Positions 50,243 through 59,919 of a stretch of DNA of 64,000 nt are shown one piece after another. The notes under the pieces were generated by a model. The model saw only the letters and a list, made by a program, of their open reading frames with translations. It did not search any database and was not told where the DNA came from. The stretch spans positions 62,001-126,000 of the forward strand of contig NZ_BOMV01000007.1 in NCBI RefSeq assembly GCF_016862375.1. Reading direction: 5' to 3'. How positions within the stretch are numbered: the first letter of the stretch is position 1; every line of letters starts with the position of its first letter. This stretch comes from Paractinoplanes rishiriensis. Its GTDB lineage: Bacteria; Actinomycetota; Actinomycetes; Mycobacteriales; Micromonosporaceae. A program made the position numbers and the translations under genes.

Positions 50243-51277
50243 CTACTCCTTGGGGCTCTCCCAGTTCGCCGGGTTGATCCGGCTGGGCTGCACGCGCGGC
50301 GGCTCGCCCGGCATCTTCGGATGGTCCGGCGGATAGGGCATGTCGCCCTGACCCGCCTTCTCGTCGCGCTGCGACCACTCCAGCAGCGGCGTGAGGTCGT
50401 GAGCCAGGTCGTCGATCGCGGCGTGCGGGTCACCGATCTTGGCGAACCGGGCCGGCACCGTGCGCAGGTCGAAGTCGTCCGGCTCGACCTCGGTCAGCTC
50501 GTCCCAGGTCACCGGCGTGGACACGGTCGCCCGGCCATTGGCGCGCAACGAGTAGGCGCAGGCGATGGTGCGGTCCCGGGCCATCTGGTTGTAGTCGAGG
50601 AAGACCTTCTCGCCGCGCTCCTCCTTCCACCAGGAGGTGGTGATCCGGTCCGGGCTGCGCCGCTCAACCTCGCGGGCCAACGCGATCGCGGCCCGGCGCA
50701 CCTCCACGAACGACCAGCGCGGCTCGATCCGCACATAGACGTGCACACCCCGGCCGCCGGACGTCTTCGGATAGCCGACCCAGCCCAGGTCGGCCAGCAC
50801 CTCGCGGATCACGCCGGCGGCGGCCACCACGTCGCCGAAGTCGGTGCCGGCGTGCGGGTCGAGGTCGATCCGCAGTTCGTCCGGGTTGTCGGCGGCCGCG
50901 CCCCGCACCGGCCACGGGTGGAACACCACTGTGCCCATCTGCGCGGCCCAGGCCACGTGCGCCAGGTCGGCCGGGCACAACTCGTCGGCCGTACGCCCGC
51001 TCGGAAAGCTGATCTTCGCGGTCTGAATCCACGGTGGCACGCCGCGGGTCGGGATGCGCTTCTGGAAGAACATCTCCCCCTCGATGCCGTCGGGGAAGCG
51101 CTGCAATGTGGTGGGCCGGTCCCGCAGCGCGCGCAGGATGCCGTCGCCGACCGCCCGGTAGTACTCGAAGACGTCGCGCTTGGTGTAGCCCGGGCGCGGA
51201 AACACGATCTTGTCAGGACTGCTCAGCCGGACGGTGTGCCCGGCGATCTCATGCTCTTCCGCAGCGGCTTTCGGCAT
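50243..51277 (-). CDS. LigD-type polymerase/primase (PolDom, PrimPol)
   Basis: 344 residues. Archaeo-eukaryotic primase fold of LigD-Pol: VFHPWPVRG, LRIDLDPHAGTDFGDVV (catalytic D-x-D), TSGGRGVHVYVRIEP (conserved GGRG-H) and ITTSWWKEERGEKVFLDYNQMARDRTIA. There is no ligase or nuclease domain, so it is the stand-alone form. Known: such proteins fill gaps and pair with LigC or LigD. A degraded partial copy lies on the other side of the DUF222 gene. Confidence 0.92.
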   Translation of the reverse strand: MPKAAAEEHEIAGHTVRLSSPDKIVFPRPGYTKRDVFEYYRAVGDGILRALRDRPTTLQRFPDGIEGEMFFQKRIPTRGVPPWIQTAKISFPSGRTADELCPADLAHVAWAAQMGTVVFHPWPVRGAAADNPDELRIDLDPHAGTDFGDVVAAAGVIREVLADLGWVGYPKTSGGRGVHVYVRIEPRWSFVEVRRAAIALAREVERRSPDRITTSWWKEERGEKVFLDYNQMARDRTIACAYSLRANGRATVSTPVTWDELTEVEPDDFDLRTVPARFAKIGDPHAAIDDLAHDLTPLLEWSQRDEKAGQGDMPYPPDHPKMPGEPPRVQPSRINPANWESPKE

Positions 51278-51388
51278 GCACCGACCCTATGCCGCCAAGC
51301 CCGCGCCGGCCGCCCTTGCCGCCTCTGCCGTCCCAACAAAGCGAACCGCACCGCCGCCCCATCCTCGCGGGTCGTGCCGGGAAAGCGC

Positions 51389-51420
51389 GACGGCCACCCG
51401 GCGAACACCGGGTGGCCGTC
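51389..51420. terminator. terminator after the LPXTG gene
   Basis: Perfect 13-bp stem GACGGCCACCCGG (51389-51401) / 51408-51420, six-base loop CGAACA. It lies 26 bases beyond the minus-strand stop at 51447. Confidence 0.85.
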
Positions 51421-51446
51421 TGCGGCAATTGCTCACAAATCGGGCG

Positions 51447-51956
51447 TCAGGCGCTGCGCCGGCGGCGGGTGTACCAGACCGAGGCAGCTCCGCCCGCGAC
51501 CAGCACGGCGCCGAGGGTCACGATCGTGCCCATCGGAGCACCGGTGACCGGCAGGGCGTGGCCGGCGCTGACCCCGCCGCTGATGCTCGGGGTGGGCGCG
51601 GGGGTCTCGCTGCTGAGGACGCCTGGGCTGGTCGGCGGCACGGTGTCGACGCTGGCCGACGGCGTCGGCGCGGGCGACGTGGTGGCCGGCGTGCTCGGCG
51701 CGGGGCTCTCGCCGCCGTAACCGGTCTGGCCGCGGGTGGGGCCGCCGCCGGGCGCGTCGGAGACGTTGCCGCCCGCCGTCGTGCCGTAGTCACACTTGTC
51801 CCGGTCGGCCGCGGTGCACGGCGTGGTCAGGGCGACCGGGCGAGCGGCGTGGTCCTCGACTGCGGTGGCCGGCGAGCCGGCGAGGGCCAGCGAGGCCGCG
51901 ACAGTGAGGCCGGCCGCGGGCAGTCCGGCGACGAGAATCCGGCGAATTGGGCTCAT
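51447..51956 (-). CDS. LPXTG-type cell-wall-anchored small protein
   Basis: 169 residues. Signal peptide (SPIRRILVAGLPAAGLTVAA... SPATA), a Pro/Ser/Thr-rich stalk, then sortase signal LPVTG (about 136-140), a hydrophobic helix and the basic tail YTRRRRSA. The mature part has one Cys pair (TPCTAADRDKCDYG). No enzyme domain, so it is a surface stalk or ligand of unknown role. No sortase gene in the window. Confidence 0.85.
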   Translation of the reverse strand: MSPIRRILVAGLPAAGLTVAASLALAGSPATAVEDHAARPVALTTPCTAADRDKCDYGTTAGGNVSDAPGGGPTRGQTGYGGESPAPSTPATTSPAPTPSASVDTVPPTSPGVLSSETPAPTPSISGGVSAGHALPVTGAPMGTIVTLGAVLVAGGAASVWYTRRRRSA

Positions 51957-52001
51957 GAGGAGTATCCGTTCTGTTGCGGTATTTCCAGGTCCGCAGGGGA
52001 G

Positions 52002-52033
52002 CTTAGCGGTAATTGCCCGATTTACCCGCTAAG
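52002..52033. terminator. hairpin after the small membrane-protein gene
   Basis: CTTAGCGG (52002-52009) pairs with 52026-52033, extended by TAA/TTA with one bulged base. It lies 16 bases beyond the minus-strand stop at 52050 and ahead of the LPXTG gene. Confidence 0.6.
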
Positions 52034-52049
52034 AGTCCTCGGCGGGTCA

Positions 52050-52580
52050 TCATCCCGGAAGACCACCGAAACGGTGACTACGCCACATATAGGACAAAGC
52101 GAACATTTTTACCTCGAAGTGCGGGTCGGCCGCGAACAAACCGCCGCTGTACGGGGCCTGGAGCTGCACACTCGCGCCGGAGTCCAGATACACCGACACC
52201 ACTGTCCGGCCACCCCGGCGCTCGGCCCGCATGTCCACCACCCGGCTCCACGGCTCCAGCCCGTCGGCGCCGGCCCGCCTGCCGAAGGCCGGCCAGACCC
52301 GGCTGCCGAAGGCCGACCGGGTCCGGATGCCGCCGACGCACACCTGGGTACCCGTCCGGCGCCTCACCAGCAGGCCGGCGAGCGCCCCGGCCACCGGCGG
52401 CCCGAACGCCAGCACCGGCCACAGCCAGGCCGGCGGCGGAGCGGCCTGCTGCCAGGTCAGCACGGCGTAGGCGAGCAGCGCGGCGGCCACACCCACCACC
52501 GAGACGAGCGTGCCGAGGTAGAGGCCACGACCGAGGGCCTGCTGCGGGGTGGGCCGGAACGTCGGGGATGCATCTTCCAT
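52050..52580 (-). CDS. two-transmembrane protein with PH-like C-terminal domain, function unknown
   Basis: 176 residues from ATG 52580. Two membrane helices (about 20-45 and 53-72) are followed by RRRTGTQVCVGGIRTRS and a beta-rich cytosolic part (WSRVVDMRAERRGGRTVVSVYLDSGASVQLQAPY) resembling bacterial PH-like domains. No functional call. Divergent from msrB over 76 bp. Confidence 0.65.
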   Translation of the reverse strand: MEDASPTFRPTPQQALGRGLYLGTLVSVVGVAAALLAYAVLTWQQAAPPPAWLWPVLAFGPPVAGALAGLLVRRRTGTQVCVGGIRTRSAFGSRVWPAFGRRAGADGLEPWSRVVDMRAERRGGRTVVSVYLDSGASVQLQAPYSGGLFAADPHFEVKMFALSYMWRSHRFGGLPG

Positions 52581-52656
52581 GTCTGCCCAACGGCGGTGGT
52601 GACGGCCTCGGCCGCACCGCGAGTGCGTCGGCACGCCATCGACGTACCGTGGAGGC

Positions 52657-53064
52657 ATGGCTACGAACGAGACCGCCCTGCCCACCACCGAGGACGAGTG
52701 GCGGGTGCGCCTGAGCCCCGAGGAGTTCCGCGTGCTCCGCCAGGCCGGCACCGAGGCGCCCTGGTCCGGGGAATATGTCGAGACCAAGACCGAGGGCACG
52801 TACGACTGCCGCGCCTGCGGTGCCGCCCTCTACCCCAGCGACTACAAATTCGACTCGCACTGCGGCTGGCCCTCGTTCGACGACGCGATCCCGGGCGCGG
52901 TCAAGGAGATCGACGACCACAGCCTCGGCATGGTCCGCACCGAGATCCGCTGCGCCCGCTGCGACTCGCACCTCGGGCACGTGTTCCGCGGCGAGCATTT
53001 CACGCCGAAAAACACCCGGCACTGCGTGAACAGCCTGTCGATCCGCCTCGACCCGAAGGACTGA
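52657..53064 (+). CDS. msrB: peptide-methionine (R)-S-oxide reductase
   Basis: 135 residues. Zn sites CRAC and CARC, core FDSHCGWPSFDDAI, RCDSHLGHVF-type segment (here CDSHLGHVFRGEHF) and catalytic Cys in NTRHCVNSLSIRL. The Cys in DSHCGWPS may serve as resolving residue. Known: repairs methionine-R-sulphoxide. Single gene; stop faces the glycosyltransferase stop three bases away. Confidence 0.97.
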   Translation: MATNETALPTTEDEWRVRLSPEEFRVLRQAGTEAPWSGEYVETKTEGTYDCRACGAALYPSDYKFDSHCGWPSFDDAIPGAVKEIDDHSLGMVRTEIRCARCDSHLGHVFRGEHFTPKNTRHCVNSLSIRLDPKD

Positions 53065-53067
53065 GCG

Positions 53068-54063
53068 CTACCGCCGGGCGGCCAGTTCGGCCGGGTCGAC
53101 CGCCGCAGCGTCCTTGTCGGTGTCGAACGCGACGAGGAACCGCGGCCGGTTCTGGGTGGCGGCATAGATCCGCCCGATGTACTCGCCGAGCAGGCCAAGG
53201 CAGATCAGCTGGATGCCCCCGAGCAGCAGCACCGCGATGTAGAGCGACGTCCAGCCCGGCACCACGGCACCCATCGCCCAGGCGGTCAGTCCACTGACGA
53301 TCAGCCCGAGACAGACCAGGAAGCTGAGGATGCCGAGCCACGTGGCGATCCGCAGGGGCGCCGCGGAAAAGCTGGTGAGGCTGTCCAGGGTGAGCTTGAT
53401 CATCTTGCTGAGCGGGTACTTCGTCTCGCCGGCCACCCGCTCGGCCCGGACGTAGCTCACCTCGGCCGAGGCGAAGCCCAGCGACGGCACCACCAGCCGG
53501 TAGATCGGGTTCTGCTCGGGCAGCGCGTTCAGCACGTCCACCACGGCCCGGCTCATCAGCCGGAAGTCGCCGGCCTGGTCGCTCACCCAGGGGCCGGCCA
53601 GGCGCCGCATCGTCCAGTAGTAGATGCCGGCCGTCCGGCGCTTGAAGACCGTGTCGGTGCTGCGGTCGCCGCGCACGCCGTAGACCACGTCGACCCGCTG
53701 TTCGTGGGCCGCGGCCAGCATCTCGCCGATCACCTCGGGCGGGTCCTGGAGGTCGGCGTCGATGCTCACCACGAACTCACCGCGGGCGGACTGGAGGCCG
53801 GCGGCGAGCGCGGCCTGGTGCCCGACGTTGCGGCGCAGCGCAACCACCCGCAGGGCGGACCAGTCGGCGCGCAGCTGGAGCAGCCGGCTCACGGTGGCGT
53901 CGCGGCTGCCGTCGTCGACCGCCACCACCTCGTACGTGACGCCGAGCCCGTCCAGAACCGGTCGCAACCGGCCCACGAAATGATCGACGGCTTCGCGCTC
54001 GTTGTACATCGGGGTGACGACCGAGAGAGTCACCGGCGACACGAAACTCTGCGGCATTGTCAT
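53068..54063 (-). CDS. GtrB/DPM1-type membrane glycosyltransferase (GT2)
   Basis: 331 residues. GT2 core: LSVVTPMYNEREAVDHF, YEVVAVDDGSRDATV, LRRNVGHQAALAAGL, VVSIDADLQDPPEVI (metal site) and the WVSDQAGDFRLMSR segment. Two C-terminal membrane helices (about 235-258 and 270-292) end in the LLGEYIGRIYAATQNRPRFLV motif of polyprenyl-phosphate sugar transferases. Inferred: loads a sugar onto undecaprenyl phosphate for wall or lipid glycosylation. Start ATG 54063 or 54057; see the adjoining hairpin. Confidence 0.9.
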   Translation of the reverse strand: MTMPQSFVSPVTLSVVTPMYNEREAVDHFVGRLRPVLDGLGVTYEVVAVDDGSRDATVSRLLQLRADWSALRVVALRRNVGHQAALAAGLQSARGEFVVSIDADLQDPPEVIGEMLAAAHEQRVDVVYGVRGDRSTDTVFKRRTAGIYYWTMRRLAGPWVSDQAGDFRLMSRAVVDVLNALPEQNPIYRLVVPSLGFASAEVSYVRAERVAGETKYPLSKMIKLTLDSLTSFSAAPLRIATWLGILSFLVCLGLIVSGLTAWAMGAVVPGWTSLYIAVLLLGGIQLICLGLLGEYIGRIYAATQNRPRFLVAFDTDKDAAAVDPAELAARR

Positions 54064-54118
54064 CTCTTCCCGCTCGTTTATTCGAACGCTATTCGCCTAT
54101 CGCGTCGGGCGGGAAGAG
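54064..54118 (-). promoter_or_regulatory. leader hairpin able to hide the ribosome site of the glycosyltransferase
   Basis: A perfect 10-bp inverted repeat: CTCTTCCCGC lies upstream in the transcript (54118-54109) and GCGGGAAGAG (54073-54064) directly before the ATG. The second arm is the Shine-Dalgarno sequence. The 35-base loop is relatively AT-rich. Confidence 0.5.
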
Positions 54119-54151
54119 TAGCGGATCTGATCGATCCGGGCACGCCCGGGG

Positions 54152-54631
54152 TTACCCGCGAACCAGCTCCTCGACGACGTGCCGCAGGCCGTTCTGAGCG
54201 GTCTGCCAACCCGAATCCGCCGAAAGCACCCACTCGTCGCCCAGCTCGGGTGCCCGGGTGTCGCCGGTCACCTGGAGATCTATCCGGGTTCGCAAAATAT
54301 GGGTGGCCATCGGGAGAAATTCTCGGTAAATCGCGGCGCCACCAATGATCCAGATCTCACCCGCGGAAAGGTCGACCTCGGCGGCCGAATGCGCGATCTC
54401 CGCCCCTTCGGCGGCCCAGTCGCGGTCGCGGGTCAGCACCACGTTGCGCCGGCCGGGCAGCGGCCGCACCCGCTCGGGCAGCGAGTCCCAGGTGGCGCGC
54501 CCCATCACGACGGTCGCGCCCATCGTCCGTTCCCGGAACATGCGCTGCTCCCCCGGCAGGTGCCAGGGGATGCCGCCGTCCGCGCCGATCACCCGGTCCC
54601 GGGCTTCGGCCCAGATCATGTGGACGGTCAC
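54152..54631 (-). CDS. folA: dihydrofolate reductase
   Basis: 159 residues. DHFR motifs: [34 protein letters not shown] (catalytic W/D-E region), [29 protein letters not shown] (NADPH) and [15 protein letters not shown]. Known: reduces dihydrofolate, restoring the folate used by ThyA. Its ATG overlaps the thyA stop (ATGA), so production is coupled. Confidence 0.96.
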   Translation of the reverse strand: MTVHMIWAEARDRVIGADGGIPWHLPGEQRMFRERTMGATVVMGRATWDSLPERVRPLPGRRNVVLTRDRDWAAEGAEIAHSAAEVDLSAGEIWIIGGAAIYREFLPMATHILRTRIDLQVTGDTRAPELGDEWVLSADSGWQTAQNGLRHVVEELVRG

Positions 54632-55467
54632 ACCGCCACCGGTGCGGTCAGGCGCGGGTGGTGCCGGTAGTCCACCACCGTGAAGTCCTCGTACCGGTAG
54701 TCGAAGATGGAGCCGGCCGGCGCGATCTCCAACCGCGGGAACTCGTACGCCTCCCGGGACAGCTGCTCGGTGACCTGCTCGACGTGGTTACGGTAGACGT
54801 GGCAGTCGCCGCCCACCCAGATGAAGTCACCCGGCTCCAGTCCGGCCTGCGCCGCCACCATCCGGGTCAGCAGCGCGTAGCTGGCGATGTTGAACGGCAC
54901 CCCGAGGAACAGGTCGGCGCTGCGCTGGTAGAGCTGGCAGGAGAGCCGGCCGTCGGCGACGTAGAACTGGAACAGCGCATGGCAGGGAGCGAGCGCCATG
55001 GCGGGCAGCTCGGCCACGTTCCACGCCGACACGATCATCCGGCGCGAGTCCGGGTCGCGGCGCAGCGTGTCCATCAGGCCGGCGATCTGGTCGACGTGAC
55101 CGCCGTCCGGAGTGGGCCAGGACCGCCACTGCACGCCGTAGACCGGCCCGAGCTCGCCCTTCTCGTCGGCCCACTCGTCCCAGATCGTCACCCCCTGATC
55201 GCGCAGCCAGCCCACGTTGCTGTCGCCCCGGAGGAACCACAGCAGCTCCACGGCGATCGACTTGAAGTGCACCCGCTTCGTGGTGATCAGCGGGAAGCCG
55301 GCCGACAGGTCGTAGCGCAGCCGCTCGCCGAACAGGCTCACGGTGCCGGTGCCGGTGCGGTCGCTCTTCGCGGTGCCGGTTTCGAGAACGCGCCGCAGCA
55401 ACTCTTCATATTGGGTATCTACGGACTTGCCGGCGGCGACACGAGGGCGGATGGGCGTGGTGGACAT
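54628..55467 (-). CDS. thyA: thymidylate synthase (ThyA type)
   Basis: 279 residues from ATG 55467. [68 protein letters not shown] (catalytic Cys), [20 protein letters not shown] and [11 protein letters not shown]: all family landmarks are present. The N-terminal 15 residues are extra. Known: methylates dUMP with methylene-THF. First gene of thyA-folA. Confidence 0.97.
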   Translation of the reverse strand: MSTTPIRPRVAAGKSVDTQYEELLRRVLETGTAKSDRTGTGTVSLFGERLRYDLSAGFPLITTKRVHFKSIAVELLWFLRGDSNVGWLRDQGVTIWDEWADEKGELGPVYGVQWRSWPTPDGGHVDQIAGLMDTLRRDPDSRRMIVSAWNVAELPAMALAPCHALFQFYVADGRLSCQLYQRSADLFLGVPFNIASYALLTRMVAAQAGLEPGDFIWVGGDCHVYRNHVEQVTEQLSREAYEFPRLEIAPAGSIFDYRYEDFTVVDYRHHPRLTAPVAV

Positions 55468-55505
55468 GGGGAGCAACCTAGCGGTTCGCGCTGCTCCGGG
55501 CCCAT

Positions 55506-55808
55506 TCAGCCCGCCCAAGCCTCCGACATCTGTGGTATTTGCTGGTTCATCGCGCCCAGATCCTGCTGCAGCCCGGCCTGCTGCTGCCCGGTCGGCTGGT
55601 GCCCGGTCGGCTGTGCGGCCTGCGGCTGGCCGGCCGACTGCGGGGCCAGCGCGAAGCCCAGTTCCGCGCCGATCTGCTGCCAGCGGTCGTAGAGGACCTG
55701 GTCGTGCAGGATGTTCCGGATGTCCTGATGCGCCGCCCGAAGCTCGTCCAGGGCCGCCTCGTACCGTGCGACCCGCTTGTGCAGGTCCGAGGTCTCGTAC
55801 ATCGTCAT
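55506..55808 (-). CDS. small helical protein with Gln-rich tail, function unknown
   Basis: 100 residues ([23 protein letters not shown]...). The first 50 are amphipathic helix with the regular spacing of a coiled coil. The rest is Ala/Gln/Pro/Gly-rich with [13 protein letters not shown] repeats. Unrecognised. It ends 38 bases before the thyA start and may share its transcript. Confidence 0.55.
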   Translation of the reverse strand: MTMYETSDLHKRVARYEAALDELRAAHQDIRNILHDQVLYDRWQQIGAELGFALAPQSAGQPQAAQPTGHQPTGQQQAGLQQDLGAMNQQIPQMSEAWAG

Positions 55809-55852
55809 GCAGCCAGATTAGCCAGAAATGAATCTTTCTCCGGCTTATCCGG

Positions 55853-56134
55853 CTAGATGCGCAATTCGCTCCCGTGCGGGCCGACCGCGTCCGCCTGCTC
55901 GTCGTCCAGCCAGACACCGCCGGTGGCCAGGTAGCGGAACGTGTGGTCGCCGGCGGTCAGCGGCACGCTGACCGTCCGGGTGCCGTCCTTGCGCTGCTTC
56001 AACTCGTGCAGGCCGGGCTCCCAGTCGTTGAACGTGCCCACCACGCTCACCGGGCCGGGCGGCACCTCGACCTCCGGCGGCAGCGAGAAGGTCACCCGGG
56101 TCTTGTTGCCGAAGAGCTTGCTCTTCTTGATCAT
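55853..56134 (-). CDS. isoamylase-early-set (CBM48/AMPK-beta-like) domain protein
   Basis: 93 residues from ATG 56134 (GGAGG five bases upstream). [41 protein letters not shown], then [20 protein letters not shown]. The VGTFNDW motif is the carbohydrate-binding CBM48/glycogen-binding loop. No catalytic part. Known: such stand-alone domains are annotated as isoamylase early set; binding to glycogen-like glucan is inferred. Confidence 0.85.
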   Translation of the reverse strand: MIKKSKLFGNKTRVTFSLPPEVEVPPGPVSVVGTFNDWEPGLHELKQRKDGTRTVSVPLTAGDHTFRYLATGGVWLDDEQADAVGPHGSELRI

Positions 56135-56161
56135 GAAGACCTCCACAATTCAGGCTGTACC

Positions 56162-56177
56162 CGTACAACGGTGTACG
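56162..56177. promoter_or_regulatory. inverted repeat between divergent CBM48 and GNAT genes
   Basis: CGTACA-ACGG-TGTACG, perfect six-base arms, in the 82-bp gap. It sits 28 bp before the ATG at 56134 on one side and 40 bp before that at 56217 on the other; it looks like a TetR/GntR-type operator. Confidence 0.4.
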
Positions 56178-56216
56178 ACGTTACGGGTGACGGGGGGTCG
56201 TTTTAGGCTGAGCCGC

Positions 56217-56693
56217 ATGCATCCGGAACCGACCGATCAGGTACGCGCAGCCTCGTTCCGCGACCTCGACACCACGACCCTGTACGCGATCCTCAAGCTG
56301 CGCAGCGACGTCTTCGTGGTGGAGCAGGAAGTCGCGTACGCCGATCCGGACGGGCGGGACACCGAGCCCGGCACCCGCCACTTGTGGATCGAACGGGACG
56401 GCGAGATTCGGGCGTACCTCCGCATATTGGACGACCGCGGGGTGGAGCGGATCGGCCGCGTGGTCACCGCACCGGCCGCCCGCGGCACCGGTCTGGCGGC
56501 CCGGCTGGTCGCCGAGGCATTGACCGTGATTGGGAACCGCCCGAGCGTGCTGGACGCCCAGGCGCACCTCAAAAATTTTTACGCCCGGTTCGGCTACGAG
56601 CAGGCCGGCCCGGAGTTCCTGGAGGACGGCATACCACACATCCCGATGGCCAGGGGAAGCTTGCCTACGGCAGCGCAGCCACCAGCTCGGTGA
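56217..56693 (+). CDS. ElaA-like GNAT acetyltransferase
   Basis: 158 residues. ElaA features: [60 protein letters not shown] (acetyl-CoA loop) and [33 protein letters not shown]. Known: ElaA family, acceptor unknown. The C-terminal 29 bases overlap the convergent hemQ end. Confidence 0.9.
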   Translation: MHPEPTDQVRAASFRDLDTTTLYAILKLRSDVFVVEQEVAYADPDGRDTEPGTRHLWIERDGEIRAYLRILDDRGVERIGRVVTAPAARGTGLAARLVAEALTVIGNRPSVLDAQAHLKNFYARFGYEQAGPEFLEDGIPHIPMARGSLPTAAQPPAR

Positions 56694-57369
56694 CCGAACG
56701 CCGCCGGCCGGTGTAGAACGGGACCTCCTCGCGCACGTGCCGGCGCGCCGTCGAGGCCCGCAGGTCGCGCATCAGGTCGACGATCCGGTGCAACTCGTCG
56801 GCCTCGAAGGCGAGCATCCACTCGTAGTCGCCGAGCGCGAACGACGCCACCGTGTTGGCCCGCACGTCCGGGTATCCGCGCGCCATCCGGCCGTGCTCGG
56901 CCAGCATGTGGCGGCGCTCGTCGTCCGGCAGCAGGTACCACTCGTAGGAGCGGACGAACGGATAGACACAGATGTACGGCCGGGCCTCCTCGCCGGCCAG
57001 GAACGCCGGCAGGTGGCTCTTGTTGAACTCGGCCGGCCGGTGCAGCGCCATCTGCGACCACACCGGCGCGAGGTGCCGGCCCAGCGCGGTGCGCCGGAAG
57101 AGGCCGTACGCGTCCTGCAGCGCATCCGGCGAGCCGGAGTGCCACCAGATCATCAGGTCGGCGTCGGCGCGCAGGCCGGCCACGTCGTACGTGCCACGGA
57201 TCGTCACGTCCTTGCCGGCGAGCTGCTCGAACAGCGCGTCCACCTCGCCGGCCAGGTCGTCGCGCAGGGCCGGCAGCGCGGTGCCGGCCCGGAACACCGA
57301 CCACATCGTGTACCGGATCGTGGCGTTCAGCTCGTTGATCCGGGCCGCGTTCGTCTGCTGCTCGCTCAT
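56665..57369 (-). CDS. hemQ: coproheme decarboxylase HemQ (chlorite-dismutase family)
   Basis: 234 residues from ATG 57369. [12 protein letters not shown] opening, [33 protein letters not shown] with the proximal haem His, and [21 protein letters not shown]. Known: last step of the coproporphyrin-dependent haem route. Its ATG shares one base with the hemY stop (TGATG). Confidence 0.95.
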   Translation of the reverse strand: MSEQQTNAARINELNATIRYTMWSVFRAGTALPALRDDLAGEVDALFEQLAGKDVTIRGTYDVAGLRADADLMIWWHSGSPDALQDAYGLFRRTALGRHLAPVWSQMALHRPAEFNKSHLPAFLAGEEARPYICVYPFVRSYEWYLLPDDERRHMLAEHGRMARGYPDVRANTVASFALGDYEWMLAFEADELHRIVDLMRDLRASTARRHVREEVPFYTGRRRSVTELVAALP

Positions 57370-58760
57370 CATTCCTCCAGAGACTTGCTGACGTCTTCCG
57401 CGGCCCGCTCGCCGCTCGCGATGCACGCCGGTATGCCGACCCCGTCGAAGGCGGCACCGGCCACGGCCAGCCCGGGTGGGAGCTGCGCCCGCACCGCCGC
57501 GACCCGGTCGGCGTGGCCGGGCGCGTACTGCGGCAGGCCACCGCCCCAGCGCTGCAGCCAGGCCGCGGCGGGCGGCGGCAGCTCGGCGCCGATCAGCTCG
57601 CCCAGCTCGCGGCGGGCCAGCGCGATCAGCGCGGCGTCGTCGAACTGAAGCCGCGCCTCCTCGCCGTGCCGGCCCAGCGAGGCCCGCAGAATCACCGGCC
57701 CCCCGGCGGTGGTCAGGTGCGGCCATTTGCGGGTGAAGAACGTGGCCGCCTTGACCACCGTGCCCTCGCTCGGCGGCACCAGGAAGCCGGACAGCTCGGG
57801 CAGCGGCGTGCCGGGCGGCAGCGCCAGCCCGACCAGCGCCACGCTCGCGTAGTCGAGCGTGGCCGCCGCGTCGGCCGCGTCCGGCACGGCGCCGGCCAGC
57901 AGGCGCGCGGCGGGTTTGGCGGGTACGGCGAGAACCACCGCGTCCACATCGTCGGTCTGCGGCGCCGGCACCGGGCCGAGCAGCAGGCGCCAGCCGTGAG
58001 CCGTCCGGGACAGCTCGCGCACCGGCAGGCCGAGGCTGATCCGAGCGCCGCCGGCCGCGGCCGCGGCGGCCACCAGCCGGGACATGCCGCCCTCGACCGC
58101 GGTGAAGATCGGCCGGCCGGGCACCCGCCGGGACCGGGCCTGCGCGGCGCGGACGGCCGCTCCGAGGGTGTGCTCGACCCGCGCGGCCGCCGCCAGCTGG
58201 GGCATCGCCACCTGCAGCGACAGCCGGTCGGCCCGGCCCGCGTAGACGCCGCCGAGCAGCGGGTCGACCAAGCGGTCCACCACCTCGTCGCCGTACCGCG
58301 CGCGGACCAGCGCGCCGACCGCGACGTCCTCGCCGGGGCCGAGCAGCGGGCGGCCGTCGTCCCGGTCGTCGCCGCCGGCCCGGGCCACCGCGCCCACGCC
58401 CGCCGGGTCGGCCGGCACGCCGACCAGGGTGCCGGCCGGGATCGGGGTGAGCCGGCCGCCGATCGACAGCGCGGCCGGGACCTGCGCCGGGTGCACCAGC
58501 GGCAGGCCGAGGCGTTTGGCGAGGGCGACGGCCGCCGACTCGCCGCCGTCCGGCGCCGAGGTCAGGAACGACTCGGCGCCGCGCTCGACCGGCAGCCCGC
58601 CCAGCTCGCCGGTGCGCAGCTTGCCGCCGAGTGCGCCGCCCTGCTCGTACACGATGAGCTCGGTGCCCGGCGGGGTGAGGTCCCGCAGGCGCACCGCGGC
58701 GGCGAGCCCGGCGATGCCACCGCCGATGACCGCAACCCGCTTCCGCACGAGGTCCACCAT
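57369..58760 (-). CDS. hemY: coproporphyrinogen III oxidase (HemY/CgoX)
   Basis: 463 residues. FAD-binding [61 protein letters not shown] and the C-terminal [31 protein letters not shown]. Known: oxidises coproporphyrinogen III in Gram-positives. Coupled to hemQ, 37 bp after hemE; ferrochelatase is not in the window. Confidence 0.95.
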   Translation of the reverse strand: MVDLVRKRVAVIGGGIAGLAAAVRLRDLTPPGTELIVYEQGGALGGKLRTGELGGLPVERGAESFLTSAPDGGESAAVALAKRLGLPLVHPAQVPAALSIGGRLTPIPAGTLVGVPADPAGVGAVARAGGDDRDDGRPLLGPGEDVAVGALVRARYGDEVVDRLVDPLLGGVYAGRADRLSLQVAMPQLAAAARVEHTLGAAVRAAQARSRRVPGRPIFTAVEGGMSRLVAAAAAAGGARISLGLPVRELSRTAHGWRLLLGPVPAPQTDDVDAVVLAVPAKPAARLLAGAVPDAADAAATLDYASVALVGLALPPGTPLPELSGFLVPPSEGTVVKAATFFTRKWPHLTTAGGPVILRASLGRHGEEARLQFDDAALIALARRELGELIGAELPPPAAAWLQRWGGGLPQYAPGHADRVAAVRAQLPPGLAVAGAAFDGVGIPACIASGERAAEDVSKSLEE

Positions 58761-58797
58761 TGCAGGCCGCGCCCCCGTCCGGCCACCGGGGTGGCGA

Positions 58798-59835
58798 TCA
58801 GCGCTGCGAGGTCACATGGACGAACTCGACCAGCCGGGTCAGGGCGTCCGGGTCGGTCTCGGGCAGGACGCCGTGGCCCAGGTTGAAGACGTGGCCGGGG
58901 GCCGCGCGGCCCTGCTCCAGGACCCGCCGGGCCTCGCGCTCGACGACCTCCCGGCCGGCGAACAGCACCGCGGGGTCGAGGTTGCCCTGTACCGCGTGCG
59001 CCGGCCCGATCAGCGTCGTCGCGCGGTCGAGGGGCGTGCGCCAGTCGACGCCCACCACGTCGGCGCCGGCCTCGCCCATCGCGCCGAGCAGCACCGCGGT
59101 GCCGACGCCGAAGTGGATGCGCGGGATGCCGGCGTCGGCCAGGCCGCCCAGCACGGCCGCCGAGTGGGGCAGCACGAACTCGCGGTAGTCCGTCTCGGAC
59201 AGTGCGCCGGCCCAGGAGTCGAACAGCTGGATCGCGCTGACGCCGGCCTCGATCTGGGTACGCAGGAAGGCGAGCGTGATGCCGGACAGCCGGGTCAGCA
59301 GGGCGTGCCACAGCGCCGGCTCGGCGTACATCATGGCCTTGGTCCTGGTGTAGGTCCTCGACGGCCCGCCCTCGATCAGGTAGCTGGCCAGCGTGAACGG
59401 CGCACCCGCGAAGCCGATCAGCGGGGTCTTGCCGAGCTCGCCGGCGAGCTGGCGGACCGCGGCACCGACGAACGCGACCTCCTCGCCGGTGATCGGGCGC
59501 AGCCGCTCGAGGTCGGCGGCCGTGCGGATCGGCTCCGCCACCACGGGCCCGGTGCCGGCCACGATGTCCAGGTCGACGCCGGCCGCCGCGATCGGCACCA
59601 CGATGTCGCTGAACAGGATGGCCGCGTCCACGTTGTGCCGGCGGACCGGCTGGAGGGTGATCTCGGTGACCAGATCGGGACGGCGGCAGGACTCCAGCAT
59701 GCCGATGCCCTCGCGGATCTTGCGGTACTCGGGGAGCGACCGCCCCGCCTGCCGCATGAACCAGACCGGCGTGTGCGGCACGTCCTGGCCGCGGCACGCA
59801 CGCACAAAGGGCGAATCGTTCAGCGCTGAAGTCAC
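58798..59835 (-). CDS. hemE: uroporphyrinogen decarboxylase
   Basis: 345 residues from GTG 59835. [20 protein letters not shown] (substrate Arg), [48 protein letters not shown] and [16 protein letters not shown]. Known: first enzyme of the branch, making coproporphyrinogen III. Leads the hemE-hemY-hemQ operon and is divergent from DUF3000, as in other actinobacteria. Confidence 0.97.
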   Translation of the reverse strand: MTSALNDSPFVRACRGQDVPHTPVWFMRQAGRSLPEYRKIREGIGMLESCRRPDLVTEITLQPVRRHNVDAAILFSDIVVPIAAAGVDLDIVAGTGPVVAEPIRTAADLERLRPITGEEVAFVGAAVRQLAGELGKTPLIGFAGAPFTLASYLIEGGPSRTYTRTKAMMYAEPALWHALLTRLSGITLAFLRTQIEAGVSAIQLFDSWAGALSETDYREFVLPHSAAVLGGLADAGIPRIHFGVGTAVLLGAMGEAGADVVGVDWRTPLDRATTLIGPAHAVQGNLDPAVLFAGREVVEREARRVLEQGRAAPGHVFNLGHGVLPETDPDALTRLVEFVHVTSQR

Positions 59836-59919
59836 CGCGTCATAGTCCCACGGTCCGGTGGCACGGTTTGCGGCGCGCCGATCGACGACGGACACCGGTG
59901 ATCGGCATAGGCTTCCGGC

